Source: an uncultured Hyphomicrobiales bacterium (GTDB lineage Bacteria; Pseudomonadota; Alphaproteobacteria; Rhizobiales; Beijerinckiaceae). Taken from it: 64,000 nt of DNA. The position numbers and the translations under genes were made by a program. Position 1 is the first letter of the stretch. Each line of letters begins with the position of its first letter. The notes beneath the pieces were generated by a model. The model was not told the DNA's origin, made no database searches, and saw nothing but the letters and a program-made list of their open reading frames with translations. Positions 47,617 to 57,405 of the stretch are shown piece after piece. The stretch covers positions 47,288 to 111,287 of the forward strand of contig CAIKAR010000089.1 of NCBI GenBank assembly GCA_903825465.1, given 5' to 3'.

Positions 47617-48670
47617 AATACTGCTCGTATTTCTGCTTGATCGTCTCGATCTCTTTTTCCAGCGCGACGGGATCGGATTCGAGCAGCTTGATTTGCGACA
47701 GCGGCACGCGCCCGGCCTTTTCCTTCACGCCGGGATGCAGCGAACGCAATCCGCCCACGTCGCTGAGGCCCTGCTGTCCCTCCAGCGAATAGATGTACGC
47801 GAAGTACAGCTTCGCGGCGTTGGGATGCGGAGCGTCCTTCAGGATCGCGGCGTTGCCCGGCACGAAGGGCGTGCCCTCCGGCGCGTAGACGGGCACGACG
47901 GGCACGCCCTTCTCCGCGAGAATGTGGATGTTGTATTCGTTGCCGTCCGCCATGACGGGGCGTTCGCCGAGCGCCAGCTTTTTGGGCGGATCGGACGACG
48001 ATTGCACCTGCATGACGCGCTGGTGGCCGAGCTTCTCGAAATAGTCCCAACCCAGCGCGTGGCTGATGACATAGGTCGCGGTCATGATCGTGCCGCTGTA
48101 GCCGGGATGCGCCTTGACCATCTTGCCGCGCCACTTGGGGTCGAGCAGCGAGGCGAGGCTTGTCGGCGCGTCGGCGGGCTTGATGAACTTGGTGTTGTAG
48201 GCGATCACGCTGAGGTTGGCGCGCGCCGTGGCGAATTCGCCGTCGGGGTCGACGCCGTTTTTCGGCCAGAGTTTCACGACCTCCGCGGGCAGCGACTTGG
48301 CCAGCCATCCCGCCCGCTTGAAGATCGGGAATTGCACCGCGTCCGAGGCCTCGTAGATATCGACGACGTGCAGATCGCTGCCGTATTCCTGGTTGATGCG
48401 CTGGAAGTTGCGTTCGGCGCCCGAGCGTTCGGTGCTCACCTCGATCTTCGGATATTTGGCGTGGAAATCGTTGGCGAGGCGTTCCACAACCTCGGTGTCG
48501 GCGGACGTGTACCAGACGACCTTGCCTTCCTTTTCCGCCGCCGCGATCAACTCGGGCGTCACCTCGTAGGTCCCAGCGGACTGCGCGCGCGCGGCGCAAG
48601 GCGCGACAAGCAGCGCGGCGAGCGCGGTCGCGAGCGCGTGATTGGCTTGGCGCGAATGTGTGCTTCGCAT
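47606..48670 (-). CDS. ABC transporter substrate-binding protein (FbpA-like extracellular solute-binding)
   Basis: Signal peptide; TPELIAAAEKEGKVVWYTSADTEVVERLANDFHAKYPKIEV. Confidence 0.88.
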   Translation of the reverse strand: MRSTHSRQANHALATALAALLVAPCAARAQSAGTYEVTPELIAAAEKEGKVVWYTSADTEVVERLANDFHAKYPKIEVSTERSGAERNFQRINQEYGSDLHVVDIYEASDAVQFPIFKRAGWLAKSLPAEVVKLWPKNGVDPDGEFATARANLSVIAYNTKFIKPADAPTSLASLLDPKWRGKMVKAHPGYSGTIMTATYVISHALGWDYFEKLGHQRVMQVQSSSDPPKKLALGERPVMADGNEYNIHILAEKGVPVVPVYAPEGTPFVPGNAAILKDAPHPNAAKLYFAYIYSLEGQQGLSDVGGLRSLHPGVKEKAGRVPLSQIKLLESDPVALEKEIETIKQKYEQYFGT

Positions 48671-48679
48671 GGGCGTTTC

Positions 48680-49744
48680 CTAGCGTTCGAGCGCCCAGCA
48701 CGCGGCGGGCGGCAGATAAAGCCACACCCCGCGCCCGGCGGCAATGTCGATCTCCGTCGGCGCGACCACGCGGACTTGCCGGCCGCCGGCGAGTTCGATC
48801 AGATAGTCGCGGTGCGAGCCGAGATAGGTTTGCCGCGCGACGGTTCCACGCGCGCTGTTGACGCTCTCGCCCGTGGCGGCTTCCGACAGCTTGATGTCGT
48901 GCGGGCGGATGGAAACGCTGGTGGGGCCGGCCGCCGCGTAGGCGCCGCCCGCGCAACGCAGCACGAGGCCTTCGCCGCAATCCACGGCGTCGGCGCCCGA
49001 CCTCGCGCCCTCGAACAGATTCGTGCCGCCAAGAAAGCGCGCCACGAACCCGGTCGCCGGGCGCCGATAGATCTCGCTCGGCGAGGCCGTTTGTTCGACG
49101 CGGCCCTGGTTCATCACCACCACCACGTCGGCGGCGGTCATCGCCTCGGTCTGGTCGTGCGTGACGTAGAGGCTGGTGAAGCGGAATTGGTCGTGCAGGC
49201 GGCGGATTTCGAAGCGCATTTCCTCGCGCAGATTCGCGTCGAGATTGGAGAGCGGCTCGTCAAGCAGGAGGATTTCCGGCTCGACGACGAGCGCGCGGGC
49301 GAGCGCCACGCGCTGTTGCTGCCCGCCCGACAGCTCGCCGGGATGGCGCCGCGCCAGCGCCGAAAGCTTCGTCGCGTCGAGAATGGCGCCGACGCGCTTG
49401 TTCAGATCGTCGGCCGGAATCTTGCGCAGGCGCAGGCCATAGGCGACGTTTTCGAACACGCTCATGTGCGGCCACAGCGCGTAGTTCTGGAAAATCATCG
49501 ACATGCCACGCCGCTCGGGCGGCAGGCTCGACTTCGGCGTCGAGATCGCGCGGCCGCCGACGCGGATTTCGCCTTGGTCGGGCTCCGCGAAGCCGGCGAC
49601 GAGCCGCAGCGTCGTCGTCTTGCCGCAGCCCGAGGGGCCGAGCAGGCAGATCAACGAGCCCTTCTCGATCGACAGCGAGACATTGTCGACGACCGTCAAG
49701 GCGCCGTAGCGCTTGGTCAGGCCGGCGATTTCGACAAACGACAT
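48680..49744 (-). CDS. ABC transporter ATP-binding protein (FbpC/PotA-like)
   Basis: Walker A GPSGCGKTTT, signature LSGGQQQRVALARAL, Walker B ILLLDEPLSNLD; C-terminal TOBE-like region. Confidence 0.95.
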   Translation of the reverse strand: MSFVEIAGLTKRYGALTVVDNVSLSIEKGSLICLLGPSGCGKTTTLRLVAGFAEPDQGEIRVGGRAISTPKSSLPPERRGMSMIFQNYALWPHMSVFENVAYGLRLRKIPADDLNKRVGAILDATKLSALARRHPGELSGGQQQRVALARALVVEPEILLLDEPLSNLDANLREEMRFEIRRLHDQFRFTSLYVTHDQTEAMTAADVVVVMNQGRVEQTASPSEIYRRPATGFVARFLGGTNLFEGARSGADAVDCGEGLVLRCAGGAYAAAGPTSVSIRPHDIKLSEAATGESVNSARGTVARQTYLGSHRDYLIELAGGRQVRVVAPTEIDIAAGRGVWLYLPPAACWALER

Positions 49745-49790
49745 GCGCGCCCCTCCGCGGCGCTCCCGCGCCGCCTGTTCCGCCGCGTGG

Positions 49791-50552
49791 TCACGGCATC
49801 ACGATGCCGCCGTTCACGTGGATCGTCTGCCCGGTGATGTAGGCGCCGGTCGGCGCGCACAACATGCGCACGACCTCGGCCACTTCCTCCGGCGTTCCTT
49901 CGCGCCCGACGAGCGGCCCGGAGCCAGGGGGCAGCGTCACGCTGCGGCCCGAGGTCGCCGAGCGCGGACCGCCGATCTTGCCCGGCACGACGCAATTGAC
50001 GGTGACCCCGTTGCGCGCGAACTCGACCGCCAGCGCGCGGGTGAAGCCCACCAGCGCGCCCTTCGCCGCGGCGACATGCGCGCGTTCGTGGCCGCCGGCG
50101 TGGGCCGTCACGCCGCCGATGTTTACGATGCGGCCGTTGCCCCGCGCGACCATGTGCGGAACCGCCGCGCGCGAGCACAAAAACGCCCCGTCGACGATGG
50201 GCGACACGACGGCGCGCCACTCGGCCAGCGTCATGGTCGCCAGCGCGCCTTCGCCGCGGTTGGCGGCGTTGTTGACGAGAATATCGAGGCCGCCGAACTC
50301 CGCGACGACGCGCGCCGCCATGTCGGCGACGGCCTGTTCATCGACGACGTCGGCGAGAATGAGCATGGCGCGGACGCCCATGCCTTTGAGCCTGGCCACC
50401 AGCGCCTCGCCCTCGGCGCGCGAGGAGCGGGCGTTGATCACGATGTCGGCGCCTTCCTCGGCGAGAGCCGTCGCGATCGCCGCGCCGATGCGGCGCACGC
50501 CCCCGGTGACGAGCGCGACCTGGCCCTCAAGCCGTCTTGTTTTCTCCGCCAA
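49791..50552 (-). CDS. SDR family oxidoreductase
   Basis: VALVTGGVRRIGAAIATALAEEGADIVINAR..., VNNAANRGEGAL, ERAHVAAAKGALVGFTRALAVEFARNGVTVNCVVPG. Probable TTG start; ORF opens to 50600. Confidence 0.83.
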   Translation of the reverse strand: MAEKTRRLEGQVALVTGGVRRIGAAIATALAEEGADIVINARSSRAEGEALVARLKGMGVRAMLILADVVDEQAVADMAARVVAEFGGLDILVNNAANRGEGALATMTLAEWRAVVSPIVDGAFLCSRAAVPHMVARGNGRIVNIGGVTAHAGGHERAHVAAAKGALVGFTRALAVEFARNGVTVNCVVPGKIGGPRSATSGRSVTLPPGSGPLVGREGTPEEVAEVVRMLCAPTGAYITGQTIHVNGGIVMP

Positions 50553-50642
50553 CGCAAAGCTCCCCGCCCTTGGGCTGTCTTTGGGGCGAGGGCGTAGCAC
50601 GCGCGCGGCGGGCGCGCCACCAAGCCCGGGCGCGCTTCAAGC

Positions 50643-51560
50643 CTAAGCGCGATTGGGCGCGCAATCGACGCGGATGAACGCCTCGAGTTCGCGTTCGATC
50701 GGGTCGCCGGCGCCGAAGCCGATGCGGAAACACGACGTGTAGTGATTCTGACCGCTCTGGCGCACGAAGCGGGGAAATCTTCCATCCCGTTCGAACAACG
50801 CGTTGACGAGCGTAAGCGCCTGTTCCTGAAAATCGTGGGTCTCAATCTCGCCGACCGACACCATGACAGGCAGTTTCGACTCGCGGACGCCGGGCAGCGG
50901 CGAATGCGCCGCGTAATCCGGCCCATAGTAGTTGCCGACGTTGACGGCGTTGACCAGCTTCGCGAAATCATAATTGCCGGAGCCGAGCGCCGCGCCGACG
51001 ACGCCGCGGGTGTCGGCGCCCATGCGCGCGATCTGGTCGGCGACGAGAACCGCGCCGGCGGAGTGGCCCATCAAAACAATGTGACCGGCGTCGCCGCCGT
51101 GCTCGCCCGCGTGCAGGCGGATCCATTCGACCGCGGCGGTCACGTCGTCCTGCGCGGTGGGCGCCGGGTCGGTCGTGGCCAGCCGGTAGGTGATGTTGAC
51201 GCCCAGAAAGCCGCGCCGCGCCGCCCAGACGCCGATGTTGTGAAAGTAGGGCAGGCCGGGGCTTTTCTTGTCGCCGCGCACAAAGCCGCCGCCATGGACA
51301 TAGACCAGCACGGGCCTTTTCGCCGCGCCGTCCGCCGGCTCGAAAATGTCGAGGCGCTGCCGCGGGCGCGGGCCGTAGGGAACGTCCTCGCTCACCTTGA
51401 TTCCAGCGTAGGGCGGGGCCTCGTGAAGGTCAGCGTAAAGCTTTTGCGATTCGAGCAGCAATTCGCGCGTGAGTTCGCGGCCCAGCGGTGGCGTGGCGGC
51501 GGCGAGGCGGGCCTCGATGAGCGCGCGGTCGGCGGCGCTCAATTCGATCATCCCCTTCAT
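50643..51560 (-). CDS. Alpha/beta hydrolase (esterase/lipase, HSL-like)
   Basis: PVLVYVHGGGFVRGDKK (HGGG oxyanion), LMGHSAGAVLVADQIA (GxSxG). Confidence 0.88.
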   Translation of the reverse strand: MKGMIELSAADRALIEARLAAATPPLGRELTRELLLESQKLYADLHEAPPYAGIKVSEDVPYGPRPRQRLDIFEPADGAAKRPVLVYVHGGGFVRGDKKSPGLPYFHNIGVWAARRGFLGVNITYRLATTDPAPTAQDDVTAAVEWIRLHAGEHGGDAGHIVLMGHSAGAVLVADQIARMGADTRGVVGAALGSGNYDFAKLVNAVNVGNYYGPDYAAHSPLPGVRESKLPVMVSVGEIETHDFQEQALTLVNALFERDGRFPRFVRQSGQNHYTSCFRIGFGAGDPIERELEAFIRVDCAPNRA

Positions 51561-51597
51561 CCCGGCCTCCTCCCTGTGACCGTGGAATTGACCGGAC

Positions 51598-51609
51598 GAT
51601 TGCGCAATC
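51598..51609. repeat. 12-bp perfect palindrome GATTGCGCAATC in divergent intergenic region
   Basis: Flanked by TTGAC (left) and GTCAA (right); between the esterase (-) and LLM oxidoreductase (+) genes. Confidence 0.4.
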
Positions 51610-51727
51610 TGTCAAGCCGCGATACGAGCGAAGGAGAACTTAAAAAAAACATTCGCGCGTCATCGCCGCGGTTAAAGCCGCGGCCAATCCCCAACAGGGA
51701 ACGCGGCCGCGATGAGGGAGCAAATCG

Positions 51728-52768
51728 ATGCAATTCGGCGTGTTTTCCAACGGGCAGCGTCGCAACCAGATCGCCGCCGACAGCTACGACGAGGATCTGG
51801 AGGAATTGATCCTCGCCGACGACCTCGGTTTTCGCGAGGCGTGGATCAGCGAGCACGGCGTTTTCGTCAGCCGGCCCGAGCCGGATCATCTGCCCAGCGC
51901 CGACATATTGATCGCCAAGGCGGCGGCGCTGACCAAGCAAATCAAATTTGGCCCCGGCATCCGGCCGCTGCCGTTCTTCCACCCGCTGCAAGTGGCGACG
52001 GACGCCGCGGTTTGCGATCACATCACGCGGGGACGCTACATGGCCGGCTTTGGCCTTGGCCTCGGCGGCGGCGGCGAGCCGCGCGGCAAGATGCCCGGCG
52101 CGCCGCGAGAAATGGCGGCGGAATCGATCGATTTTATTTTGCGCGCGTGGAGCGAGCCCGAGCCGTTCGATTTCGAGGGCCGCTTTTGGCAAGTGAAAAA
52201 CGCGCGGATTGTTCCCATGCCCTACACCAAGCCGCGCATGGAGGTGGGCATCGCCTGTTCGCGCACGGACTCGACGATGGAGCTCGCCGCGCGCAAGGGT
52301 TTCCTGCCGTTGCTGACATGGACGACGCCGGCGCCGCCGCTCGCCGCGATGATCGAAACATATCTGGGCGCGAAGGGGGAAGGCCTGGGCGCGGGCGAAG
52401 AGCGCGCGCCGTCGCGTCAAAGCGTCCGCGTCGGACGCTTCGTGTACATCGCGGATTCGGTCGCGCAGGCGAAGCGGGAACTGGCGAACGCCGACATCGA
52501 CGCGATCAACCGCGGCCGTCTCGACGGCTACATTCCGGCGGGCGGAACGCGCGGCGACATCGATCTGGACTACTTGATCGACTCGGGCGCGTTCGTTTGC
52601 GGCGACGTGGACCGGGTGGCGGAAATCCTCGCCGAATTCCACCACGATGTCGGCGGCTTCGGCGCGCTGCTGCTGGTCTGCGGCAAGGACTGGGGCGTGA
52701 AGGAGGGCCGCGACCGCACATGGCGGCAGTTCATGGCCGAGGTCGCGCCAAAGCTGGCGGCGCTGTAG
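51728..52768 (+). CDS. LLM-class (luciferase-like) flavin-dependent oxidoreductase
   Basis: MQFGVFSNGQRRNQIAADSYDEDLEELILADDLGFREAWISEHGVFVSRPEPDHLPSADILIAKAAALTKQIKFGPGIRPLPFFHPLQVATDAAVCDHITRGRYMAGFGLG. Confidence 0.88.
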   Translation: MQFGVFSNGQRRNQIAADSYDEDLEELILADDLGFREAWISEHGVFVSRPEPDHLPSADILIAKAAALTKQIKFGPGIRPLPFFHPLQVATDAAVCDHITRGRYMAGFGLGLGGGGEPRGKMPGAPREMAAESIDFILRAWSEPEPFDFEGRFWQVKNARIVPMPYTKPRMEVGIACSRTDSTMELAARKGFLPLLTWTTPAPPLAAMIETYLGAKGEGLGAGEERAPSRQSVRVGRFVYIADSVAQAKRELANADIDAINRGRLDGYIPAGGTRGDIDLDYLIDSGAFVCGDVDRVAEILAEFHHDVGGFGALLLVCGKDWGVKEGRDRTWRQFMAEVAPKLAAL

Positions 52769-52783
52769 GCGGAAGCGCTTCCC

Positions 52784-54274
52784 TCACTCCGTCAAATAGC
52801 CGAATTTTTTGCGCGCCAGCGCCCGCATCTCGGGCGAGGGCTGGTTCACCTTCGGGTACTTGTCCTTCCAGTGGAAAGGCTTGCAGGCGTCGATGATGGC
52901 GCGGCTGTTTGTGAAGTCGCCCTTGGCCTTCCGCTCGGGCTCGATGCGCGGGTCAAGCGGCGTCGACCAGGCGTTTGTGATGATGTCGATGGATGTCGCT
53001 GGATCGCTGCGCGTCAGCACCGCCCACATCACCTCCTCCAGATTCGACACGTCGATGTCGTCGTCGACGACGATCACGTAGCGCCCCGCGTAGGCGCCGG
53101 AGTGGCACATGGCGGCCACGTGGCCCGCCTGCTTCGCGTGGCCGCCGTAGCGCTGCTTGATGGCGACGGCCAACAACAGGCGCGCCGTGCCGATTTCATG
53201 CGCCCAGGCCGCCGTCACGTCGGGCACGCCCGCCTTGGCGATGTTTTCTCGCACGATCGCCGAGCGCGTCAGCGCGCGGTACCGCGCGATCTCGTCGGGC
53301 GGCCGCTGCGGCGCGCAACCCAGCAATATCGGATCGTTGCGATGGTAGATCGCCTTGATGTCCATGACCGGCTCGGGCCGCACGTCCGAGCCGTAGTAGC
53401 CGAACCATTCGCCGAACGGCCCCTCCGGCTTCATGTTGCCGGGCATGACAAAGCCCTCGATGACGATTTCCGCGTCGGCGGGCACGGGCAGCCCGGTGAT
53501 CGGCGCCTTGACGAGGTCGACCGGCTTGCCGCGGATGCCGCCGATGACTTCGTATTCGCAAACGCCGTAGGGAATTTCGCTCGACGACATCAGGAACGAC
53601 ATGGGGTCGCAGCCCACGACGATCGCGACGGGCATGGGCTCGCCGCGCGCCTCGTATTTGTCGCGCATGATGCGGCCGTGCTTGCCGGGCGAAATGTAGA
53701 AGCCGACCGTCTGCTTGTCGTGGATCATCACGCGGTAGGTGCCGCAGTTGATCCAGCCCTCCTCGGGGTCGCGCGTCACGTTGAAGCTGCCGGTGCCGAT
53801 GTAGCGGCCGCCGTCATCCTCGTGCCATTTCGGCGTCGGAAAAATTCCGACGTCGATGTCGTCCCCCGTGATCTTGTTCTCGAACACCGGCCCGTCGTTG
53901 ACGTAGCGCGGCTCGACGCGCTTGAGGTCGGCCATGTAGTTGACGCGGAAGGCCTCGCTCAGTTCGAGCTTGGTCATGTCGGTTGGAAATCCAAGCGTCA
54001 TCGCCGCGCGCTTGCCGCCGAAGAAGTTCACCAGCACGCGGCTGCCCTTCAGCGTGCCGGGCACGTCGGAAAACACCACGGCGGGCGCCTTCTCGTCGTG
54101 CAGCAGCACTTCCGCGGCCATGCCGATGTCTTGTTGCCAGCTCAATCCGCTGGCCTCGCGCACCTCGCCGAGCTTGCGCGCCTCCTCGATCCATTCGCGC
54201 AGGTCGGTGTAGGCGAGGGCGGGCGCGACCCGCTTTTCGGCGCCGGAATCGTTCGTCATCGGGGCGGTCTCCAC
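52784..54274 (-). CDS. UbiD family (prFMN-dependent) decarboxylase
   Basis: FNVTRDPEEGWINCGTYRVMIHDKQTVGFYISPGKHG..., PADAEIVIEGFVMPGNMKPEGPFGEWFGYYG; Arg/Glu/Glu positions expected for UbiD catalysis appear present. Confidence 0.92.
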   Translation of the reverse strand: METAPMTNDSGAEKRVAPALAYTDLREWIEEARKLGEVREASGLSWQQDIGMAAEVLLHDEKAPAVVFSDVPGTLKGSRVLVNFFGGKRAAMTLGFPTDMTKLELSEAFRVNYMADLKRVEPRYVNDGPVFENKITGDDIDVGIFPTPKWHEDDGGRYIGTGSFNVTRDPEEGWINCGTYRVMIHDKQTVGFYISPGKHGRIMRDKYEARGEPMPVAIVVGCDPMSFLMSSSEIPYGVCEYEVIGGIRGKPVDLVKAPITGLPVPADAEIVIEGFVMPGNMKPEGPFGEWFGYYGSDVRPEPVMDIKAIYHRNDPILLGCAPQRPPDEIARYRALTRSAIVRENIAKAGVPDVTAAWAHEIGTARLLLAVAIKQRYGGHAKQAGHVAAMCHSGAYAGRYVIVVDDDIDVSNLEEVMWAVLTRSDPATSIDIITNAWSTPLDPRIEPERKAKGDFTNSRAIIDACKPFHWKDKYPKVNQPSPEMRALARKKFGYLTE

Positions 54275-54280
54275 CGGCTT

Positions 54281-55330
54281 TTATTTCGATTTCGCGACGT
54301 AGGGACCGAGTTCGCGGACGGCGGCCTCGGTCATGCGGAGATCGACGGCTTGCGCCGCCGAAACCCCGCCCTCGATCCAGCCCTGCGTCCTGTAGAAGTC
54401 GAGGTCTTTCTGCAAACCCGCGACATTGAGCCGGCCGTTGGGATCGACGCCTTGTGGCGCGATGGCGCGGTAGATCGCGGGATCCTTTATCGCCGTGTAT
54501 TCCGTCAATATCGAGACCACTTCGTCCGCGTTGGGGCCTGCGATCAATCCATCCTTCAACGCGTCGTTGTAGAAGCGCGCGCCCTTGATGAACGCGCGCA
54601 TGAAGCGGCGCGCGGCGTCTGGCCGTTCGTTGATGAATTTTCCCGACATCAGCGTGACGGAGGCCTCGTGGCCGGGGTCCATGACATCGTCGGATGTCAC
54701 GCGCGTGGCGTAGCCGGCCGTGATCGCTTGGCTCGCCGAGGGTTCCGCCGTCAATCCCGCGTCGATCGCGCCGTTCGCGAGCGCCGCGACCGTGTTGGGA
54801 TAGGAGAGATAGACGGGCTCGATGTCCTCGAATTTCAGGCCGATTCCACGCAGGTAGTTGGCGAGCGTCGCCGTCGCGCTCGATCCCGTCGAGGGCATGG
54901 CGATCTTCATGCCCTTGATGTCGCGGGGGCTCTTGTAGCGGCCCGACGCGATCAGGTCGCCGCGGACGATCAGCAGGTTGTGGCCGTAGCCCGCGGGGGC
55001 GTTGCCGCTGCTGACGACGATCTTCAGGCCGATGCCGCGCCCCACCGCGTTGTAAAGCGCGGCGTTGCCCGAGCTTGTCGCGGCGTCGAGCTCGCCCGTG
55101 CCCAAGGGCGCGATCATTTTAACGCCGGTGTCGAACGGCGTCATCGCGACGTCGAGGCCCTCGTCGGCGAAAAACCCTTTTTTGCTGGCGATGAAAACGC
55201 TGACGTCCGAGGATGTGCCGGCGGTCGCCATCTCGACATGGTCGAGCGCGCGCGCCGGGCCGGCGAACGACAGCGCGGCCGCGAGCGCCGCCGCCGCGGC
55301 GATGACATGAAATCCGGCGCCAGCGCGCAT
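54281..55330 (-). CDS. ABC-type substrate-binding protein (NMT1/SsuA-like) with signal peptide
   Basis: MRAGAGFHVIAAAAALAAALSFAGPARALDHVEMATAGTSSDVSVFIASKKGFFADEGLDVAM. Confidence 0.87.
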   Translation of the reverse strand: MRAGAGFHVIAAAAALAAALSFAGPARALDHVEMATAGTSSDVSVFIASKKGFFADEGLDVAMTPFDTGVKMIAPLGTGELDAATSSGNAALYNAVGRGIGLKIVVSSGNAPAGYGHNLLIVRGDLIASGRYKSPRDIKGMKIAMPSTGSSATATLANYLRGIGLKFEDIEPVYLSYPNTVAALANGAIDAGLTAEPSASQAITAGYATRVTSDDVMDPGHEASVTLMSGKFINERPDAARRFMRAFIKGARFYNDALKDGLIAGPNADEVVSILTEYTAIKDPAIYRAIAPQGVDPNGRLNVAGLQKDLDFYRTQGWIEGGVSAAQAVDLRMTEAAVRELGPYVAKSK

Positions 55331-55428
55331 GGAAGCCTCCCGATCTTCGGTCGAAAGTGGTCGGCGACGGGGGGAGAGTCAACCACCTCTCGAAGGGTGG
55401 CGTCGATGGCGGGGACCGGCTGTGAAAG

Positions 55429-56631
55429 TCAAACGCGCTCCAGCAGCAGCGCGACGCCCTGGCCGACGCCAATACACATCGTCGCGAGCGCGTAGCGGCC
55501 CTTGATCGCCCGCAACTGGTTGACCGCCGTCGTCGCGAGACGCGCGCCGCTCGCGCCGAGGGGATGGCCGAGCGCGATGGCGCCGCCGTTCGGGTTCACG
55601 CGGGGGTCGTCGTCGGCGAGGCCGAGGTCGCGCAACACCGCCAAGCCCTGCGCCGCGAAGGCCTCGTTCAACTCGATCACGTCGAGCTGGTCCAGCTTCA
55701 CGCCGACGCGGCCCAGCAATTTGCGCGTCGCCGGCGCCGGGCCGATGCCCATGACGCGCGGCGGCACGCCGGCGGTCGCCATGCCGACGATCCGGGCGCG
55801 CGGTGTCAGGCCATGTTTGGCCGCGGTCTTCTCGTCGGCGACGATCAGCGCGCAGGCGCCGTCGTTGACGCCGCTGGCGTTGCCCGCGGTGACGGTTCCA
55901 TCCGCCCTGACCACGCCCTTCAATTTCGCGAGCGCTTCGAGGCTGGTTTCGCGCGGGTGTTCGTCCCTGGCGAAGACGATCGCGTCGCCTTTTTTCTGGG
56001 CCACGGCGACGGGCACGATCTCGGCGTCGAAAAATCCAGCCTTTTGCGCCGCGAGGGCCTTCGTCTGGCTCGCCAGCGCCATGCGGTCCTGCGCCTCGCG
56101 CTCGATATTGAATTCCACCGCGACGTTTTCCGCGGTCTCGGGCATGGCGTCCACGCCATATTGCTTCTTCATCAGCGCGTTGACGAAGCGCCAGCCGATC
56201 GTGGTGTCGTACACCGCGTTGGCGCGGCTGAAGGCGCTGTCGGCCTTGGGCATGACGAAGGGGGCGCGGCTCATGCTTTCGACGCCGCCCGCGATCATCA
56301 AACAGGCTTCGCCGCCGACGATGGCGCGCGCGGCGCTTCCCACCGCGTCGAGGCCGGAGCCGCAAAGGCGGTTGATCGTCGCCCCGGGGACGGTGTGCGG
56401 CAGGCCGGCCAGCAGCAGGCTCATGCGCGCCACGTTGCGGTTGTCCTCGCCCGCCTGGTTGGCGCATCCGTACAAAACATCGTCCACGGCGGCCCAATCC
56501 ACCCGCGCATTGCGCGCCATCAGCGCCTTCAGCGGCGACGCGCCGAGGTCGTCGGTCCGCACGCTCGACAGCGCGCCGCCGTAGCGGCCAAAGGGCGTTC
56601 GCACGGCGTCGCAAACGAAGGCGTGGTTCAT
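55429..56631 (-). CDS. Thiolase (3-oxoadipyl-CoA / acetyl-CoA acyltransferase, PcaF-like)
   Basis: MNHAFVCDAVRTPFGRYGGALSSVRTDDLGASPLKALMARN...GATINRLCGSGLDAVGSAARAI...NPNGGAIALGHPLGASGAR...TMCIGVGQGVALLLERV. Confidence 0.93.
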   Translation of the reverse strand: MNHAFVCDAVRTPFGRYGGALSSVRTDDLGASPLKALMARNARVDWAAVDDVLYGCANQAGEDNRNVARMSLLLAGLPHTVPGATINRLCGSGLDAVGSAARAIVGGEACLMIAGGVESMSRAPFVMPKADSAFSRANAVYDTTIGWRFVNALMKKQYGVDAMPETAENVAVEFNIEREAQDRMALASQTKALAAQKAGFFDAEIVPVAVAQKKGDAIVFARDEHPRETSLEALAKLKGVVRADGTVTAGNASGVNDGACALIVADEKTAAKHGLTPRARIVGMATAGVPPRVMGIGPAPATRKLLGRVGVKLDQLDVIELNEAFAAQGLAVLRDLGLADDDPRVNPNGGAIALGHPLGASGARLATTAVNQLRAIKGRYALATMCIGVGQGVALLLERV

Positions 56632-56649
56632 GCGCGGCCTCTTGGGAAA

Positions 56650-57393
56650 TCAGATCGCGGCGTTCTTGCGCAGCAGGTTCACGCGGAACACCTGCGTGAA
56701 GGCGAGGCGGCCGCCGCTCGTGTCGGCGTTGGCCTCGAAGCGGCGGCGCGCTTCCGCCGGCCGCAGGTCGAACAGGGCCTTGCGTTTGACGTCGCGGTCG
56801 ATCTGGTCTTCGCGCCACTCCTCGAAGTCGGCGAAGTCGCGCGTCGAGCGCCACATCTTTTCGCTCAGGGGCGAGAAGCCCGCCGCGCCCAACGCTTCGA
56901 TCGCCGCGTAGGCGAGCGTCCTCACCTCGGTTTCGTCGTTCACCAGGACGGTCGCGTCGTGATAGTTGCCGGCCGGCACGGGTTCCATCGCGTAGAGAAG
57001 GCCGCCGGGCTTCATCACGCGCGCCGCCTCCTTCAGCGCCCGCGCCGCGTCGGGCATGTGGTGCAGGCTGTTTGAAAACGCCACGACGTCGAAGTGTCCG
57101 TCGGGCCACGGCAAGGCTTCGCCGCTGGCGACGCGGAAATCGACCGCGACGCCCTCGCTCGCCGCCGCGGCTTTCGCCGCGCCGATTTGCTTTTCCTTGA
57201 CATCGACGCCGGCGACCTCGGCGAATTCGCGCGCCAGCGAGCGCGTGAACTTGCCCTCGCCGCAGCCTATGTCGAGAACGCCGCCGCCTTGGCCAGCGAG
57301 CAGCTCGCGCGCCGCCGCGGCGTTGGAGCCGATTTCGAGCGCCGCGATCTCCTCGCGCGTCGGCGCCATCGCGCGGCGGACGTTCTCCCGCAT
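56650..57393 (-). CDS. Class I SAM-dependent methyltransferase
   Basis: GGVLDIGCGEGKFTRSLAREFAEVAGVDVKEKQI...FDVVAFSNSLHHMPDAARALKEAARVMKPGGLLYAMEPV. Confidence 0.88.
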   Translation of the reverse strand: MRENVRRAMAPTREEIAALEIGSNAAAARELLAGQGGGVLDIGCGEGKFTRSLAREFAEVAGVDVKEKQIGAAKAAAASEGVAVDFRVASGEALPWPDGHFDVVAFSNSLHHMPDAARALKEAARVMKPGGLLYAMEPVPAGNYHDATVLVNDETEVRTLAYAAIEALGAAGFSPLSEKMWRSTRDFADFEEWREDQIDRDVKRKALFDLRPAEARRRFEANADTSGGRLAFTQVFRVNLLRKNAAI

Positions 57394-57405
57394 CCCCAGC
57401 TCCCG

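Noticed and set aside
45862-47640. 592 aa + strand ORF extremely rich in R/E/D/Q opposite the ABC permease
   Set aside because: Charged composition arises from the complement of hydrophobic TM codons; not a real protein.
52771-52788. GGAAGCGCTTCC palindrome between LLM and UbiD genes as a terminator
   Set aside because: No loop and no T-tract; too weak to support a terminator call.
52871-55495. 874 aa + strand ORF opposite UbiD and the binding protein
   Set aside because: Crosses two confident genes on the other strand; shadow ORF.
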